Part shown: positions 25,773-34,681 of the stretch, piece by piece
Layout: each line of letters starts with the position of its first letter
Numbering within the stretch: position 1 is the stretch's first letter
Assembly (NCBI GenBank): GCA_021155195.1
Contig: JAJNPV010000050.1
Coordinates: 124,001 to 188,000 of the forward strand
Reading direction: 5' to 3'
Length of the DNA stretch: 64,000 bases
Origin: Ohtaekwangia sp.
GTDB taxonomy: Bacteria > Bacteroidota > Bacteroidia > Cytophagales > Cyclobacteriaceae
Made by a program: the position numbers and the translations under genes
The notes under the pieces: model-generated
What the model was told of the DNA's origin: nothing
Databases searched by the model: none
What the model saw: only the letters and a program-made list of their open reading frames with translations

Positions 25773-25803
25773 CAAAGTTAGCCCAGCCTTCTGAAATTGC
25801 AAA
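25773..25803 (-). promoter_or_regulatory. Promoter of tRNA-His
   Basis: On the minus strand TTTG (25803-25800), exactly 19 bases, then TAACTTTG (25780-25773) give an exact match to the Bacteroidota consensus. The site is 38 bases before the tRNA. Confidence 0.85.
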
Positions 25804-25950
25804 AAATGATTTTAATGTCTTTTCAAAATGGTTCTAAGATTCCTAACCATCTTCACCTTAATTCCTATGAGGGCTTCGATAGAGATTATCGTTCTATTAA
25901 AAACCGAAGTTCTACGATGATTAAACTTTATTTTTTAATAAGTTTAATTA
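25804..25950. other. AT-rich spacer before the 82-residue gene
   Basis: No gene is seen. A weak palindrome (AAACTTTATT at 25923-25932 with AATAAGTTT at 25937-25945) lies just before the next start. No clear plus-strand promoter was found. Confidence 0.4.
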
Positions 25951-26199
25951 ATGATTTGTTGGAGCAATCTGCATAGCCTTCCGCTTGAAAAAAAGATTCC
26001 ATTGCTTTATGAGCACGCTAGCTTTGTCATGAACATTCGCTATTACAAACACAAGGTAAATCTGTATTTGCTAGGATCAGACTATGTAGAAGTTTTTGTC
26101 AATCACAAACGTGCTTCAATCGATCGGATTGCGTTACTGGATACGAGACATACACGCATGAAATTTTACTCCGATCAAATTAAACTACCTGCTATTTAA
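25951..26199 (+). CDS. Small conserved-type protein, unknown function
   Basis: An 82-residue basic protein with no signal peptide or membrane helix. The pattern of Tyr/Phe and charged residues (VNLYLLGSDYVEVFVNHK) suggests a compact alpha/beta fold. An in-frame TAA at 25945-25947 fixes the start at or after 25951. I think relatives exist in other Cytophagales, but cannot name a family. It ends at a strong bidirectional terminator, which supports its being a real transcription unit. Confidence 0.55.
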   Translation: MICWSNLHSLPLEKKIPLLYEHASFVMNIRYYKHKVNLYLLGSDYVEVFVNHKRASIDRIALLDTRHTRMKFYSDQIKLPAI

Positions 26200-26205
26200 G
26201 GACAT

Positions 26206-26236
26206 AAAAAAAGCCCCACTAGGCGCAGGGCTTTTT
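26206..26236. terminator. Bidirectional terminator
   Basis: The A-run plus AAGCCC (26206-26216) pairs with GGGCTTTTT (26228-26236). The A- and T-runs give a U-tract in both directions, which suits the two convergent genes on either side. Confidence 0.85.
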
Positions 26237-26254
26237 AAACATGTATATTTTTGC

Positions 26255-27016
26255 TTAGGCTGTAGCCGGTGCAGAAGTCTCATCCATTTTGGTTGAAACT
26301 TTCAATGTCACAGTTTTTCTTGCCTTATATCCACAATAGCTACAAACATAGTGTTTCATCAACTCACCTTCTTCTATTGAAGTTGGTGCCTTTATCACTT
26401 CTTCGCGATTTACTTTAAATGTCTGGTAGTTACATTCAGGACATTGGATGGCATGCAGGTGACCTGCATACTTTTCAATTTGCTTGTAGCCACTCTCTTC
26501 GTCCAGCCATACGTCATAGTCTACTGAGAAAACATTCTCTTCCTCAATCATACCTTCATCCATGTGAGCATCTTCTTCTTCTTCGCTCAGAAGCTTCATT
26601 GGCTTGCCTGTTTTAGGGGAAATCCGTGGCTTGTAGCGAAGAACTTTCAATCTTCTTTCAATGAAAAATGGATAGTAAAACTTTAGAAGATTTTTGATGA
26701 TAACGCCAATAAAGAAACCGGCCATCGTAGTTGTAAATACCCTTACAAAGATCCAAAGAGTGGTAAGTTCAGTAACATTCGCATTAACAAAGAATGTACC
26801 CCCAACAATGAGGATTATGGAAGCAATCCATAACAAATTTATTTCATAACGATTGATAAAGTCATACTTGTTCTTACTGCCTCCCGTTGTAGCCAACTTC
26901 ACAAAATAACCCAGGATAACTAATAGCCCAACAGCCCAGATAACTAAAGCAAGGTTGAGCGCCATGTTATTCCATGCGTCATATTTGTGGGGATCTATTA
27001 TTATTTCATCTTCCAT
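26255..27016 (-). CDS. Membrane protein with C-terminal zinc ribbon
   Basis: A 253-residue protein with three membrane helices (about residues 18-40, 60-78 and 86-108), an acidic linker (EEEEDAHMDEGMIEEE, about 145-160) and a cytoplasmic zinc ribbon with CPEC (Cys192, Cys195) and CSYC (Cys225, Cys228). The ribbon loop is about 29 residues. I do not recognise a named family. The layout suggests a membrane-tethered nucleic-acid or protein-binding module. It appears to be transcribed alone. Confidence 0.65.
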   Translation of the reverse strand: MEDEIIIDPHKYDAWNNMALNLALVIWAVGLLVILGYFVKLATTGGSKNKYDFINRYEINLLWIASIILIVGGTFFVNANVTELTTLWIFVRVFTTTMAGFFIGVIIKNLLKFYYPFFIERRLKVLRYKPRISPKTGKPMKLLSEEEEDAHMDEGMIEEENVFSVDYDVWLDEESGYKQIEKYAGHLHAIQCPECNYQTFKVNREEVIKAPTSIEEGELMKHYVCSYCGYKARKTVTLKVSTKMDETSAPATA

Positions 27017-27269
27017 GTGCTTATAAATTTTATAGGTTTATTCGGGGTAATAACAATAAGTAAACTACAAGCAATTAAATTAATCCTAGTTTCCAAATAT
27101 ATACAATTAACCACAAATTAGAATGGATTAGATGAATTTTCAAAATATCGAGCAGCATCCTGAGTTAATGAGGTTGATAAAATTCTCAGGCATTTGTATA
27201 TATCAGGAACCTCCATCAGCTATTTAGCTGATTTTCAGAGATTTTTTATAAATATTGAACTTGATTAAA
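27017..27269. other. Intergenic region between dxs and the zinc-ribbon gene
   Basis: 253 bases without a gene. It holds a perfect small hairpin (ATCAGCT with AGCTGAT, 27216-27233, loop of four) and an inverted pair CCTGAG/CTCAGG just before it. Neither has a T-tract in the direction needed for dxs. A TATATTTG box on the minus strand upstream of the zinc-ribbon gene may be its -7 element. Confidence 0.4.
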
Positions 27270-29201
27270 CTACAGAGATTTATAGGAACTAGCCGTTGCG
27301 AGCATCATTTCGGCAGCGCGAATTATACCTACCGTATCGAACTCACATTCCCGATGAAGTTCAAACTGCTCACCATGCTCCACAATTTGATCGGGGATTC
27401 CCAATCGCCTAACCTCTGCATGATAATTATGGTCAGCCATAAATTCTAACACTGCGCTACCAATACCTCCCTGAATACAGCCGTCTTCGATGGTTATCAC
27501 CTTTTTATAGTTCGTTAAAACCTCATGAAGCATTTCTTCATCGAGTGGTTTAGCAAAACGCAAATCATAATGTGCAGGATTGATTCCTTTCTTTGCTAAC
27601 TGCTCACAGGCATCTACGGCATAGTTGCCAATATGTCCAAAGGTAAGTAGTACCAACTCTTCCCCATCCTTTATCTTCCTTCCTTTCCCTATTTCAATTT
27701 CCTCAAAAGGAGTTTTCCAGTTGGGCATAACACCCTGCCCTCGCGGGTATCGTATTGTAAAAGCCTTTTCTGTTCTCGGTAATTGAGCTGTAAACATTAA
27801 ATTTCTCAACTCTTGCTCGTTCATAGGAGCCGAAACAATCATATTAGGGATGCACCGCATGTAAGCAATGTCATAAGCACCATGATGGGTGGGGCCATCG
27901 GCACCAGCAAAGCCAGCTCTGTCTAAACAAAAATTAACCGGCAAGTTTTGAATGCACACATCGTGTATGACCTGATCGTAAGCCCGTTGCATAAACGAAC
28001 TATATATGTTACAGAAAGGTATTATGCCTTGTGTAGCCAATCCTGCCGAAAATGTAACAGCATGTTGCTCAGCTATGCCAACATCCAACGCACGATCGGG
28101 CATCTCTTTCATCATGATGTTCATAGAAGACCCTGACGGCATAGCCGGAGTGATTCCCATGATCTTATCATTATTTCGTGCTAACTCCACCAGCGTGTGC
28201 CCAAATACATCCTGATACTTAGGTGCCTGGGGAACATTGTATATTTTCTTATGAATCTCTCCTGAGATTTTATCGAATGTGCCAGGTGCGTGCCAGGTAG
28301 TAGCATTGCCCTTCTCAGCCGGCCCATAGCCCTTTCCTTTTACGGTAACACAATGAAGTATTTTAGGACCTTTGATCTGTTTAAGATCTCGTAGCACGGC
28401 CACCATATGATCTACATCATGCCCGTCCACTGGCCCAAAGTATCTTAGATTGAGAGACTCAAATAAATTGCTTTGACTTAAAAGGGTTGATTTAATCCCA
28501 TTCTCTACTTTCGAAACAATCTCCTGCGCATTTTTTCCAAAATGAGAAAGCTTGCCCAATAAATTCCATACATCGTCCTTCAACCGGTTATAGGTTTTTG
28601 AAGTGGTGATATCTGTGAGATAGTCCTTTAATGCGCCTACATTGGGATCAATTGACATGCAATTGTCGTTGAGGATAATTAGCAGGTTGGTGTCTGAAAC
28701 CCCAGCATGGTTGAGGCCTTCAAAAGCCATTCCACCAGTTAAAGCGCCATCTCCAATCACGGCAATGTGTTGCTTGCTTTCGTTGCCTAAATATTTAGAG
28801 GCCATAGCCATACCCAAAGCAGCCGATACAGAAGTTGATGAATGACCTACACCAAATGTGTCATACTCGCTTTCACTTCTTTTGGGAAAGCCCGAAATTC
28901 CATGATAGGTTCTATTTGTATGAAAGTTTTCCTTACGGCCTGTAAGAATTTTATGTCCGTAAGCCTGGTGGCCTACATCCCACACCAATTGATCTGTTGG
29001 AGTGTTAAACACATAGTGAAGAGCCACCGTTAGTTCTACTACCCCCAGACTAGCCCCAAAGTGGCCGCCATATACGGACACATTATCAATGATAAAATTC
29101 CGAAGTTCTTCACACAACTGAACGAGTTGAACTTCATCCAATTTCTTGAGATCATCAGGACTGTTAATCTTGGCTAATAATTTCCCGGGCGTAATGAGCA
29201 T
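27270..29201 (-). CDS. dxs: 1-deoxy-D-xylulose-5-phosphate synthase
   Basis: A 643-residue thiamine-diphosphate enzyme that joins pyruvate and glyceraldehyde 3-phosphate, the first step of the MEP isoprenoid pathway. The thiamine-binding block is GDGALTGGMAFEGLNHAG...NDN. The transketolase-like middle part has DRAGFAGADGPTHHGAYD, and the C-terminal domain is complete. It is divergent from scpA. A TACCTTTG box (29252-29259, minus strand) lies about 50 bases before the start. Confidence 0.97.
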   Translation of the reverse strand: MLITPGKLLAKINSPDDLKKLDEVQLVQLCEELRNFIIDNVSVYGGHFGASLGVVELTVALHYVFNTPTDQLVWDVGHQAYGHKILTGRKENFHTNRTYHGISGFPKRSESEYDTFGVGHSSTSVSAALGMAMASKYLGNESKQHIAVIGDGALTGGMAFEGLNHAGVSDTNLLIILNDNCMSIDPNVGALKDYLTDITTSKTYNRLKDDVWNLLGKLSHFGKNAQEIVSKVENGIKSTLLSQSNLFESLNLRYFGPVDGHDVDHMVAVLRDLKQIKGPKILHCVTVKGKGYGPAEKGNATTWHAPGTFDKISGEIHKKIYNVPQAPKYQDVFGHTLVELARNNDKIMGITPAMPSGSSMNIMMKEMPDRALDVGIAEQHAVTFSAGLATQGIIPFCNIYSSFMQRAYDQVIHDVCIQNLPVNFCLDRAGFAGADGPTHHGAYDIAYMRCIPNMIVSAPMNEQELRNLMFTAQLPRTEKAFTIRYPRGQGVMPNWKTPFEEIEIGKGRKIKDGEELVLLTFGHIGNYAVDACEQLAKKGINPAHYDLRFAKPLDEEMLHEVLTNYKKVITIEDGCIQGGIGSAVLEFMADHNYHAEVRRLGIPDQIVEHGEQFELHRECEFDTVGIIRAAEMMLATASSYKSL

Positions 29202-29251
29202 GGGCGTTCTTTATGCGCTATTTTGGTAAACAATAATCCTATAACAGCCAT

Positions 29252-29259
29252 CAAAGGTA
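29252..29259 (-). promoter_or_regulatory. Possible -7 box for dxs
   Basis: TACCTTTG on the minus strand fits TAnnTTTG. The -33 position lacks TTTG, so support is partial. Confidence 0.35.
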
Positions 29260-29372
29260 ACTGTTTAAAATGATGGTTGGATTTCTAAATGGCAAAAATA
29301 GGGAATTACACCGGCTTGAGCATTCTATCCACTTTCTCAATAAAATAGCACCCAAAATCATTCAAACCTGAC

Positions 29373-29380
29373 TACTTTTG
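29373..29380 (+). promoter_or_regulatory. Possible -7 box for scpA
   Basis: TACTTTTG fits TAnnTTTG and lies 19 bases before the scpA start. No -33 TTTG was found at the usual distance. Confidence 0.4.
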
Positions 29381-29399
29381 TGACCCACTTGAATTTGTT

Positions 29400-30161
29400 A
29401 TGCAGCAAGAACCGTTTGAAATAAGATTACCGCTTTTTGAAGGTCCTTTTGACCTTCTTCTATTTTTTATTGAACGCGATGAATTGGACATTAATGACAT
29501 TCCAATCTCAAAAATTACAAACGACTTTCTTGAATATATACGAAGCCTCGAAACGCTTAATGTAGAAGTAGCGAGCGAATTTATTCTAGTTGCTGCTACG
29601 CTCATGCGTATAAAATCAAAATTGCTACTCCCTCGGCCTCAATTAGATGAACAGGGGAATGAAATTGATCCTCGCGAAGAGTTAGTTAAACACTTACTTG
29701 AGTACAAAAAGTACAAATCTGTAGTGGAACAGTTCCATAAAATGGAGGAAACGGAACTGATGAAGGAAAAGCGAGGCAACCTGATGAAGGAGTTAAGGGC
29801 TCTTGCCGAAAGCACCAATGTTGAAGCTGAGTTGCAAGATGTTGACTTATTTAAGCTCTTAACAGTCTTTGAAAAGGTTCTTAAACGCCAGGAAGAGGAA
29901 AAAAATAAGCCTGTTCATCAGGTTATTCAATATCCCTATACGATGGAAGGGCAAAAGGAATTCATCTTGTCCGAGGTTACGTCAAAGGAACGTGTGGCCT
30001 TTACCGAGTTATTTGTAAATGCACCAACGCGAATTGCCCTTATCTTTAACTTCCTTGCCATCCTTGAAATGCTGGCCAATGGCTTTCTAAGCATTCAGGT
30101 TGGAGAGGGTTTTAATAACTTTTGGGTAATGAAGCCTGAAGAAGTTCAGACAGAAGGATAA
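29400..30161 (+). CDS. scpA: Segregation and condensation protein A
   Basis: A 253-residue kleisin that bridges the SMC dimer in chromosome condensation. The N-terminus FEIRLPLFEGPFDLLLFFIERDELDINDIPI is the family signature and the SMC-neck binding part. A coiled middle region (about residues 105-180) follows, with a winged-helix-like C-terminus (RVAFTELFVNAPTRIALIFNFLAILEM). No scpB or smc lies nearby. Confidence 0.95.
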   Translation: MQQEPFEIRLPLFEGPFDLLLFFIERDELDINDIPISKITNDFLEYIRSLETLNVEVASEFILVAATLMRIKSKLLLPRPQLDEQGNEIDPREELVKHLLEYKKYKSVVEQFHKMEETELMKEKRGNLMKELRALAESTNVEAELQDVDLFKLLTVFEKVLKRQEEEKNKPVHQVIQYPYTMEGQKEFILSEVTSKERVAFTELFVNAPTRIALIFNFLAILEMLANGFLSIQVGEGFNNFWVMKPEEVQTEG

Positions 30162-30167
30162 GTAAGA

Positions 30168-31580
30168 TTATTGCTGACCATTATCCAGCAATCCACCGGT
30201 TAAACGCACCAAGTCAACACGGCTAGTGATTCCCGCAAAGATGGCAAGCAGATTATCCAAAGCTGCCCGCTGATAACCATCCTGAACAATGCGCAAGTCA
30301 ATAGCACTTAGCGCCCCATTCTTATAGCGTTCGTTTGCCAATGATAGGTTTAGCTCAGCAGACTGCAGCCGAATTTGGGCTATTTGTACTAATTGCCGTC
30401 TTAGGTTGTATAAATCCAGCGTTGCTAACAAATCATTTTCAAGAGACAACTTAAGCTGATCGGTAGTAACCTGAGCAATCTTTTCCTGAATTCGTGAATT
30501 CTCCACAGCGCGCCTGATCTGACCACCGTTAAATAAGGTGAATCGTAAGCCAAAGTTTGCATAGGCACCATAACTATTACCCGTTTGAGTTAATGGGGTT
30601 AAGGCTGTTTCATTTACATTATTGTAAACAGGTTGTGTTTGATCTCGATTTACATACCCCACAGTATTTTCAAGAACATTTCCGGTAGCCGTTCTAAAGT
30701 TTGCGTTCAGCCTGTCTAAACTTCCATTGGCCCCAACATTGAGTGTTATTGTTGGTGAGTAATTGGATTCTGCAATACTCGTTGCATTGCGAAAGAGTTC
30801 CTGACTAATAAACTGATTTCGCAAGTTGGTATTAGACTTTTCCATTTTATCGCGCAAATCTTCATATCGATAAGCCTCATTCTCAAATGGAATTTTGTCG
30901 GTTAGTTTATAGGTTTTATTTATGTTCTCGTTAAGCAGCAAATTAAAATTCCGGATTGCATTTTTAATCACGATTTCTTGCTGAAGCACGCCTGCTGAAT
31001 CCGTTAAATAATTATTTTGCTCCTGAAGTACATCAAATGTAATGGCGCTGCCTAATTCTTTTCTCAGCTTCACATAGTCATATCGTTCTTTTGAGAAGGC
31101 TTTATTTTTAACCAGAACATCTAACTGTTCTTGCTGTAATAAAACCTGGTAGTACCCTAGAATAATAGCCTGCACAGTATTCTCCATTACAAAGCGAGCA
31201 TTGCCACTACTTAGCTCCTCTAATTTTTCAAGGCGCTCTTTTGAAAGTCTTACGAAAAATCCATCAAACAAAGTAAATTGTACATCCAACTGCCCCGTTA
31301 CGTTGTCCGAAATGTTTTTACCTGCAACCGCAAATGGGTTGGCAGGTTTTCGCTGCACTACGCTATTGTTTTGATTGCTAATTAAATTAATGGTTGGAAA
31401 CAATCCGGCTTGCCCCCAGGTATTACTATTCTTTGCAATATCTTCATTGAGCTTTCCTATTTGAACATTAAAGTTATTTTGTAATCCAATTTGGATTGCA
31501 TTGGCAAGAGTCAATTCATCCTGAGCTTGAGTTAGGAAGGCACTGCAAAAAAAGGCAACAACAGCAAAAAAACGATTCAT
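30168..31580 (-). CDS. TolC-family outer membrane efflux channel
   Basis: A 470-residue outer-membrane factor. Residues 1-19 form a signal peptide (FFAVVAFFCSAFLTQA). Two repeated halves of long helices and beta strands (LANAIQIGLQNNFNVQIGKL at the start of the first) form the trimeric channel-tunnel. It is the third gene of an RND operon, 17 bases after the pump gene, and completes the route from cytoplasmic membrane to outside. Confidence 0.93.
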   Translation of the reverse strand: MNRFFAVVAFFCSAFLTQAQDELTLANAIQIGLQNNFNVQIGKLNEDIAKNSNTWGQAGLFPTINLISNQNNSVVQRKPANPFAVAGKNISDNVTGQLDVQFTLFDGFFVRLSKERLEKLEELSSGNARFVMENTVQAIILGYYQVLLQQEQLDVLVKNKAFSKERYDYVKLRKELGSAITFDVLQEQNNYLTDSAGVLQQEIVIKNAIRNFNLLLNENINKTYKLTDKIPFENEAYRYEDLRDKMEKSNTNLRNQFISQELFRNATSIAESNYSPTITLNVGANGSLDRLNANFRTATGNVLENTVGYVNRDQTQPVYNNVNETALTPLTQTGNSYGAYANFGLRFTLFNGGQIRRAVENSRIQEKIAQVTTDQLKLSLENDLLATLDLYNLRRQLVQIAQIRLQSAELNLSLANERYKNGALSAIDLRIVQDGYQRAALDNLLAIFAGITSRVDLVRLTGGLLDNGQQ

Positions 31581-31597
31581 AGGAAAATTAAATTGAA

Positions 31598-34500
31598 CTA
31601 GTGTGCTGATACATTTGCGTCTTTATTGCTGACATAAGAATAAATGGCAGGAATTACGTACAATGTTAATACCGTAGCAAACGCCATCCCTCCAATTACA
31701 GCAATACCCATTGACACACGGCTCTCCGAACCAGCTCCTAATGCTAACGCAATTGGTAAAATGCCTAATATGGTTGAAAGGCTTGTCATAATAATTGGGC
31801 GAAAGCGAGATTCAGCAGCATCGGTTACCGCCTCTAATAATTTTTTACCTTGTTCCTTCCGCTGATTGGCAAATTCCACAATCAAAATACCATTCTTAGT
31901 TACAAGTCCAATCAACATAATAATTCCAATCTGACTAAAAATATTTAAGGTCTGATTAAAATACCACAACGAGATAAGGGCTCCTGCCAAAGCAAGAGGA
32001 ACGGTGAACATAATAATTAAGGGATCCTTAAAACTTTCAAACTGACCAGCAAGAATCAGATAGATAATGGCTAACGCTATAGCGAATGCAATGTAGATGC
32101 TGGAAGAGCTTTCAGAAAACTCGCGTGAGGCACCATCCAAACTGGTGGAATAGGACTCATTCAATACTTCATCTGCAATTCGCTCCATTTCCTTAATACC
32201 TTCACCAAGGGCTACGCCTTTCGATAATTGTGCACTAACTTTTGCAGAAGAATATCGGTTAAAGCGATAAAGCTGAGGGGGACTACTGATTTCTTCAAAC
32301 GTAACCAAGTTGTCTAACTGAATTAATTCGCCACGTTTATTTTTTACATACAGTGTTTTTAAGTCCAACGGCTCGTTGCGATCTGCACGCTCTACTTGTC
32401 CAATAATTTGATACTGCTTACCATTCATAATGAAGTTACCAAACCGCGAGCCGCTAAGCCCTAGTTGTAGAGTTTGCGCGATATCGAAAACATTCACACC
32501 AAGATTTCGTGCTTTGTCACGATCAATTGAGATGTTTATTTCAGGCTTATTGAATTTTAAATCGAGATCAACAAATGAAAACTTAGGGCTCTCGTTTGCC
32601 TTAGCTAAAAATTCTGGAAGCACTTCTTTTAACTTTTCAATCTCTGCTGCCTGAATAACAAACTGCACCGGAAACCCTCCTCTTCTGTCACCAATGGTTT
32701 GAGCTTGTGTAATAAACGTTCTTACACCTGTATATTTTCTTGCCTTACTCGTAACATCATCTACAATCTCCTGTTGGGTTCTTGTTCGTTCGGCAGGAGA
32801 CTTTAGCATTACTCTCACAAAACCTGAGTTTGCCCCAGCTCCACCAAAACCCGGAGCTGTTACGCTTAAATAACCAAACGTTTCAGGCACTTCTTCGCGA
32901 ACAAATTTATTCAACTCTTCTACATATTTATCGGTGTACTCAAACGTAGCCCCTTCTTGAGCCTGGGCCTGCAACCTGAATTCACTGCGATCTTCCATCG
33001 GAGCAAGCTCAGAAGGCACTATTATTCCCATCAAATAGATTAATCCACCTGATGCAGCAATGATTACAAATGCCAGCCACCTGTGTTTCATAAAACCGGC
33101 AAGTGAAGAACTGTATGCTTTAGTTAGCGATTCAAAGAATGGCTCTGTAACCCTATAAAGCCAGGGTTGAACGGCTCTTCGTTTCAAAATCTTAGCACTC
33201 ATCATCGGTGTAAGTGTAAGAGAAACAAATGCTGAGATCGCTACCGAGCTTGCCACTACTAATCCAAACTCACGAAACAATCTGCCGGTTAATCCCTGAA
33301 GAAAAATAACGGGTAAGAAAACTGCCACCACAGAAACCGTTGTTGAAATTACTGCAAAGTAAATTTCAGTTGAACCCTTCTTAGCTGCTTCCGCTGGATC
33401 TTCTCCTTCTTCAATTTTTACATAAATATTTTCAAGCACAACAATGGCATCATCCACTACCAATCCAATAGCTAACACGATTCCTAATAAGGTAAGTACA
33501 TTGATGGTGAAGCCGAGTAAGTACATCACAAAAAATGCACCGATAAGTGAAATGGGAATAGTTGCTACGGGGATAATTGTTGTGCGCCAATCACGAAGAA
33601 AAAGGAAGATAATGGCAAGCACCAAACAAAACGCAATGATGATTGTTTCCTCCACTTCCGAAATTGATGCACGTATGTATTCGGTAGAATCGTAACTCAT
33701 TACATACCGAACATCGGGAGGAAGATCGTGTTGAATTTGTGCTAACTTTTTATATAATCTTTCGGAGATGTCAATGTTATTAGCCCCTGGTTGAGCTACC
33801 ACAGCAATAGCACAACCTGGCACTCCATCCCTTCTTAAGATACTACGATCATTTTCAGCACCCAACTCGGCATGGCCTATATCGCTAAAGCGAACAATGT
33901 TATCGCCATCTTCCTTAATAATTAAGTTATTAAAATCCTCCTCGGTAGTGAGTCGGCCCATAGTGCGAACGGTAAGTTCTGTATTTGAGCCTTCTACCCG
34001 GCCTGATGGTAACTCAACATTTTCACGATTCACTGCCTGAAGCACATCCGATGGAGCAAGTTTAAGAGAGGCTAGCTTTATAGGATCCATCCACAAGCGC
34101 ATCGAGTACCTGCGCTCGCCCCATACCTGCACAGAGCTTATGCCTGGGATAGTTTGAATGCGTTCCTTAAAATATAATTCAGCAATCCGCGAAAGCTCAA
34201 GCAAATCACGTTTACTACTCACTACAGTCAAAAATATAATTGGGCTTGAATCGGCATCTGCTTTCTCAACGCGCGGTGGATCAACATCAGGAGGAAGTCG
34301 GTTAGTGGCACCCGATACTTTATCGCGCACATCATTGGCTGCCGTTTCAAGATCAACTCCTAACTCAAATTCAATGCTGATGTTGCTACGCCCTTCACGA
34401 CTTACAGACGTAATGGTGCGAACACCAGGAACCCCATTTACAGCTTCTTCAAGCGGTTCTGTTATTTGAGACTCGATAACACTTGAGTTGGCTCCTACAT

Positions 34501-34654
34501 AGGTGGTTGATACTGTAACCACCGGAGGGTCCACACTTGGAAATTCGCGAACGCCCAAAAACATAAAACCTATTACCCCGAAAAGGATGATAGCCAAAGA
34601 CATTACAATGGCCAACACGGGTCGGTTGATACTTGTTATTGAAAGACTTGCCAT
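31598..34654 (-). CDS. RND efflux pump, HAE-1 type
   Basis: A 1018-residue AcrB-like transporter with 12 membrane helices and two large periplasmic loops. The proton-relay acids are present as the adjacent Asp pair in GLVVDDAIVVLENI, with the partner Lys in GLVTKNGILIVEFANQ. There are no heavy-metal-type (CusA) features, so hydrophobic or amphiphilic compounds are the likely substrates, exported with the neighbouring membrane-fusion protein and TolC-like channel. Length is slightly below that of AcrB. Confidence 0.95.
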   Translation of the reverse strand: MASLSITSINRPVLAIVMSLAIILFGVIGFMFLGVREFPSVDPPVVTVSTTYVGANSSVIESQITEPLEEAVNGVPGVRTITSVSREGRSNISIEFELGVDLETAANDVRDKVSGATNRLPPDVDPPRVEKADADSSPIIFLTVVSSKRDLLELSRIAELYFKERIQTIPGISSVQVWGERRYSMRLWMDPIKLASLKLAPSDVLQAVNRENVELPSGRVEGSNTELTVRTMGRLTTEEDFNNLIIKEDGDNIVRFSDIGHAELGAENDRSILRRDGVPGCAIAVVAQPGANNIDISERLYKKLAQIQHDLPPDVRYVMSYDSTEYIRASISEVEETIIIAFCLVLAIIFLFLRDWRTTIIPVATIPISLIGAFFVMYLLGFTINVLTLLGIVLAIGLVVDDAIVVLENIYVKIEEGEDPAEAAKKGSTEIYFAVISTTVSVVAVFLPVIFLQGLTGRLFREFGLVVASSVAISAFVSLTLTPMMSAKILKRRAVQPWLYRVTEPFFESLTKAYSSSLAGFMKHRWLAFVIIAASGGLIYLMGIIVPSELAPMEDRSEFRLQAQAQEGATFEYTDKYVEELNKFVREEVPETFGYLSVTAPGFGGAGANSGFVRVMLKSPAERTRTQQEIVDDVTSKARKYTGVRTFITQAQTIGDRRGGFPVQFVIQAAEIEKLKEVLPEFLAKANESPKFSFVDLDLKFNKPEINISIDRDKARNLGVNVFDIAQTLQLGLSGSRFGNFIMNGKQYQIIGQVERADRNEPLDLKTLYVKNKRGELIQLDNLVTFEEISSPPQLYRFNRYSSAKVSAQLSKGVALGEGIKEMERIADEVLNESYSTSLDGASREFSESSSSIYIAFAIALAIIYLILAGQFESFKDPLIIMFTVPLALAGALISLWYFNQTLNIFSQIGIIMLIGLVTKNGILIVEFANQRKEQGKKLLEAVTDAAESRFRPIIMTSLSTILGILPIALALGAGSESRVSMGIAVIGGMAFATVLTLYVIPAIYSYVSNKDANVSAH

Positions 34655-34681
34655 GGCTAAAAATTTAATGTCCTCTCTCTT

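Noticed and set aside
27216..27233. Hairpin ATCAGCT/AGCTGAT as a dxs terminator
   Set aside because: The T residues follow on the plus strand, the wrong side for dxs, and no plus-strand gene precedes it.
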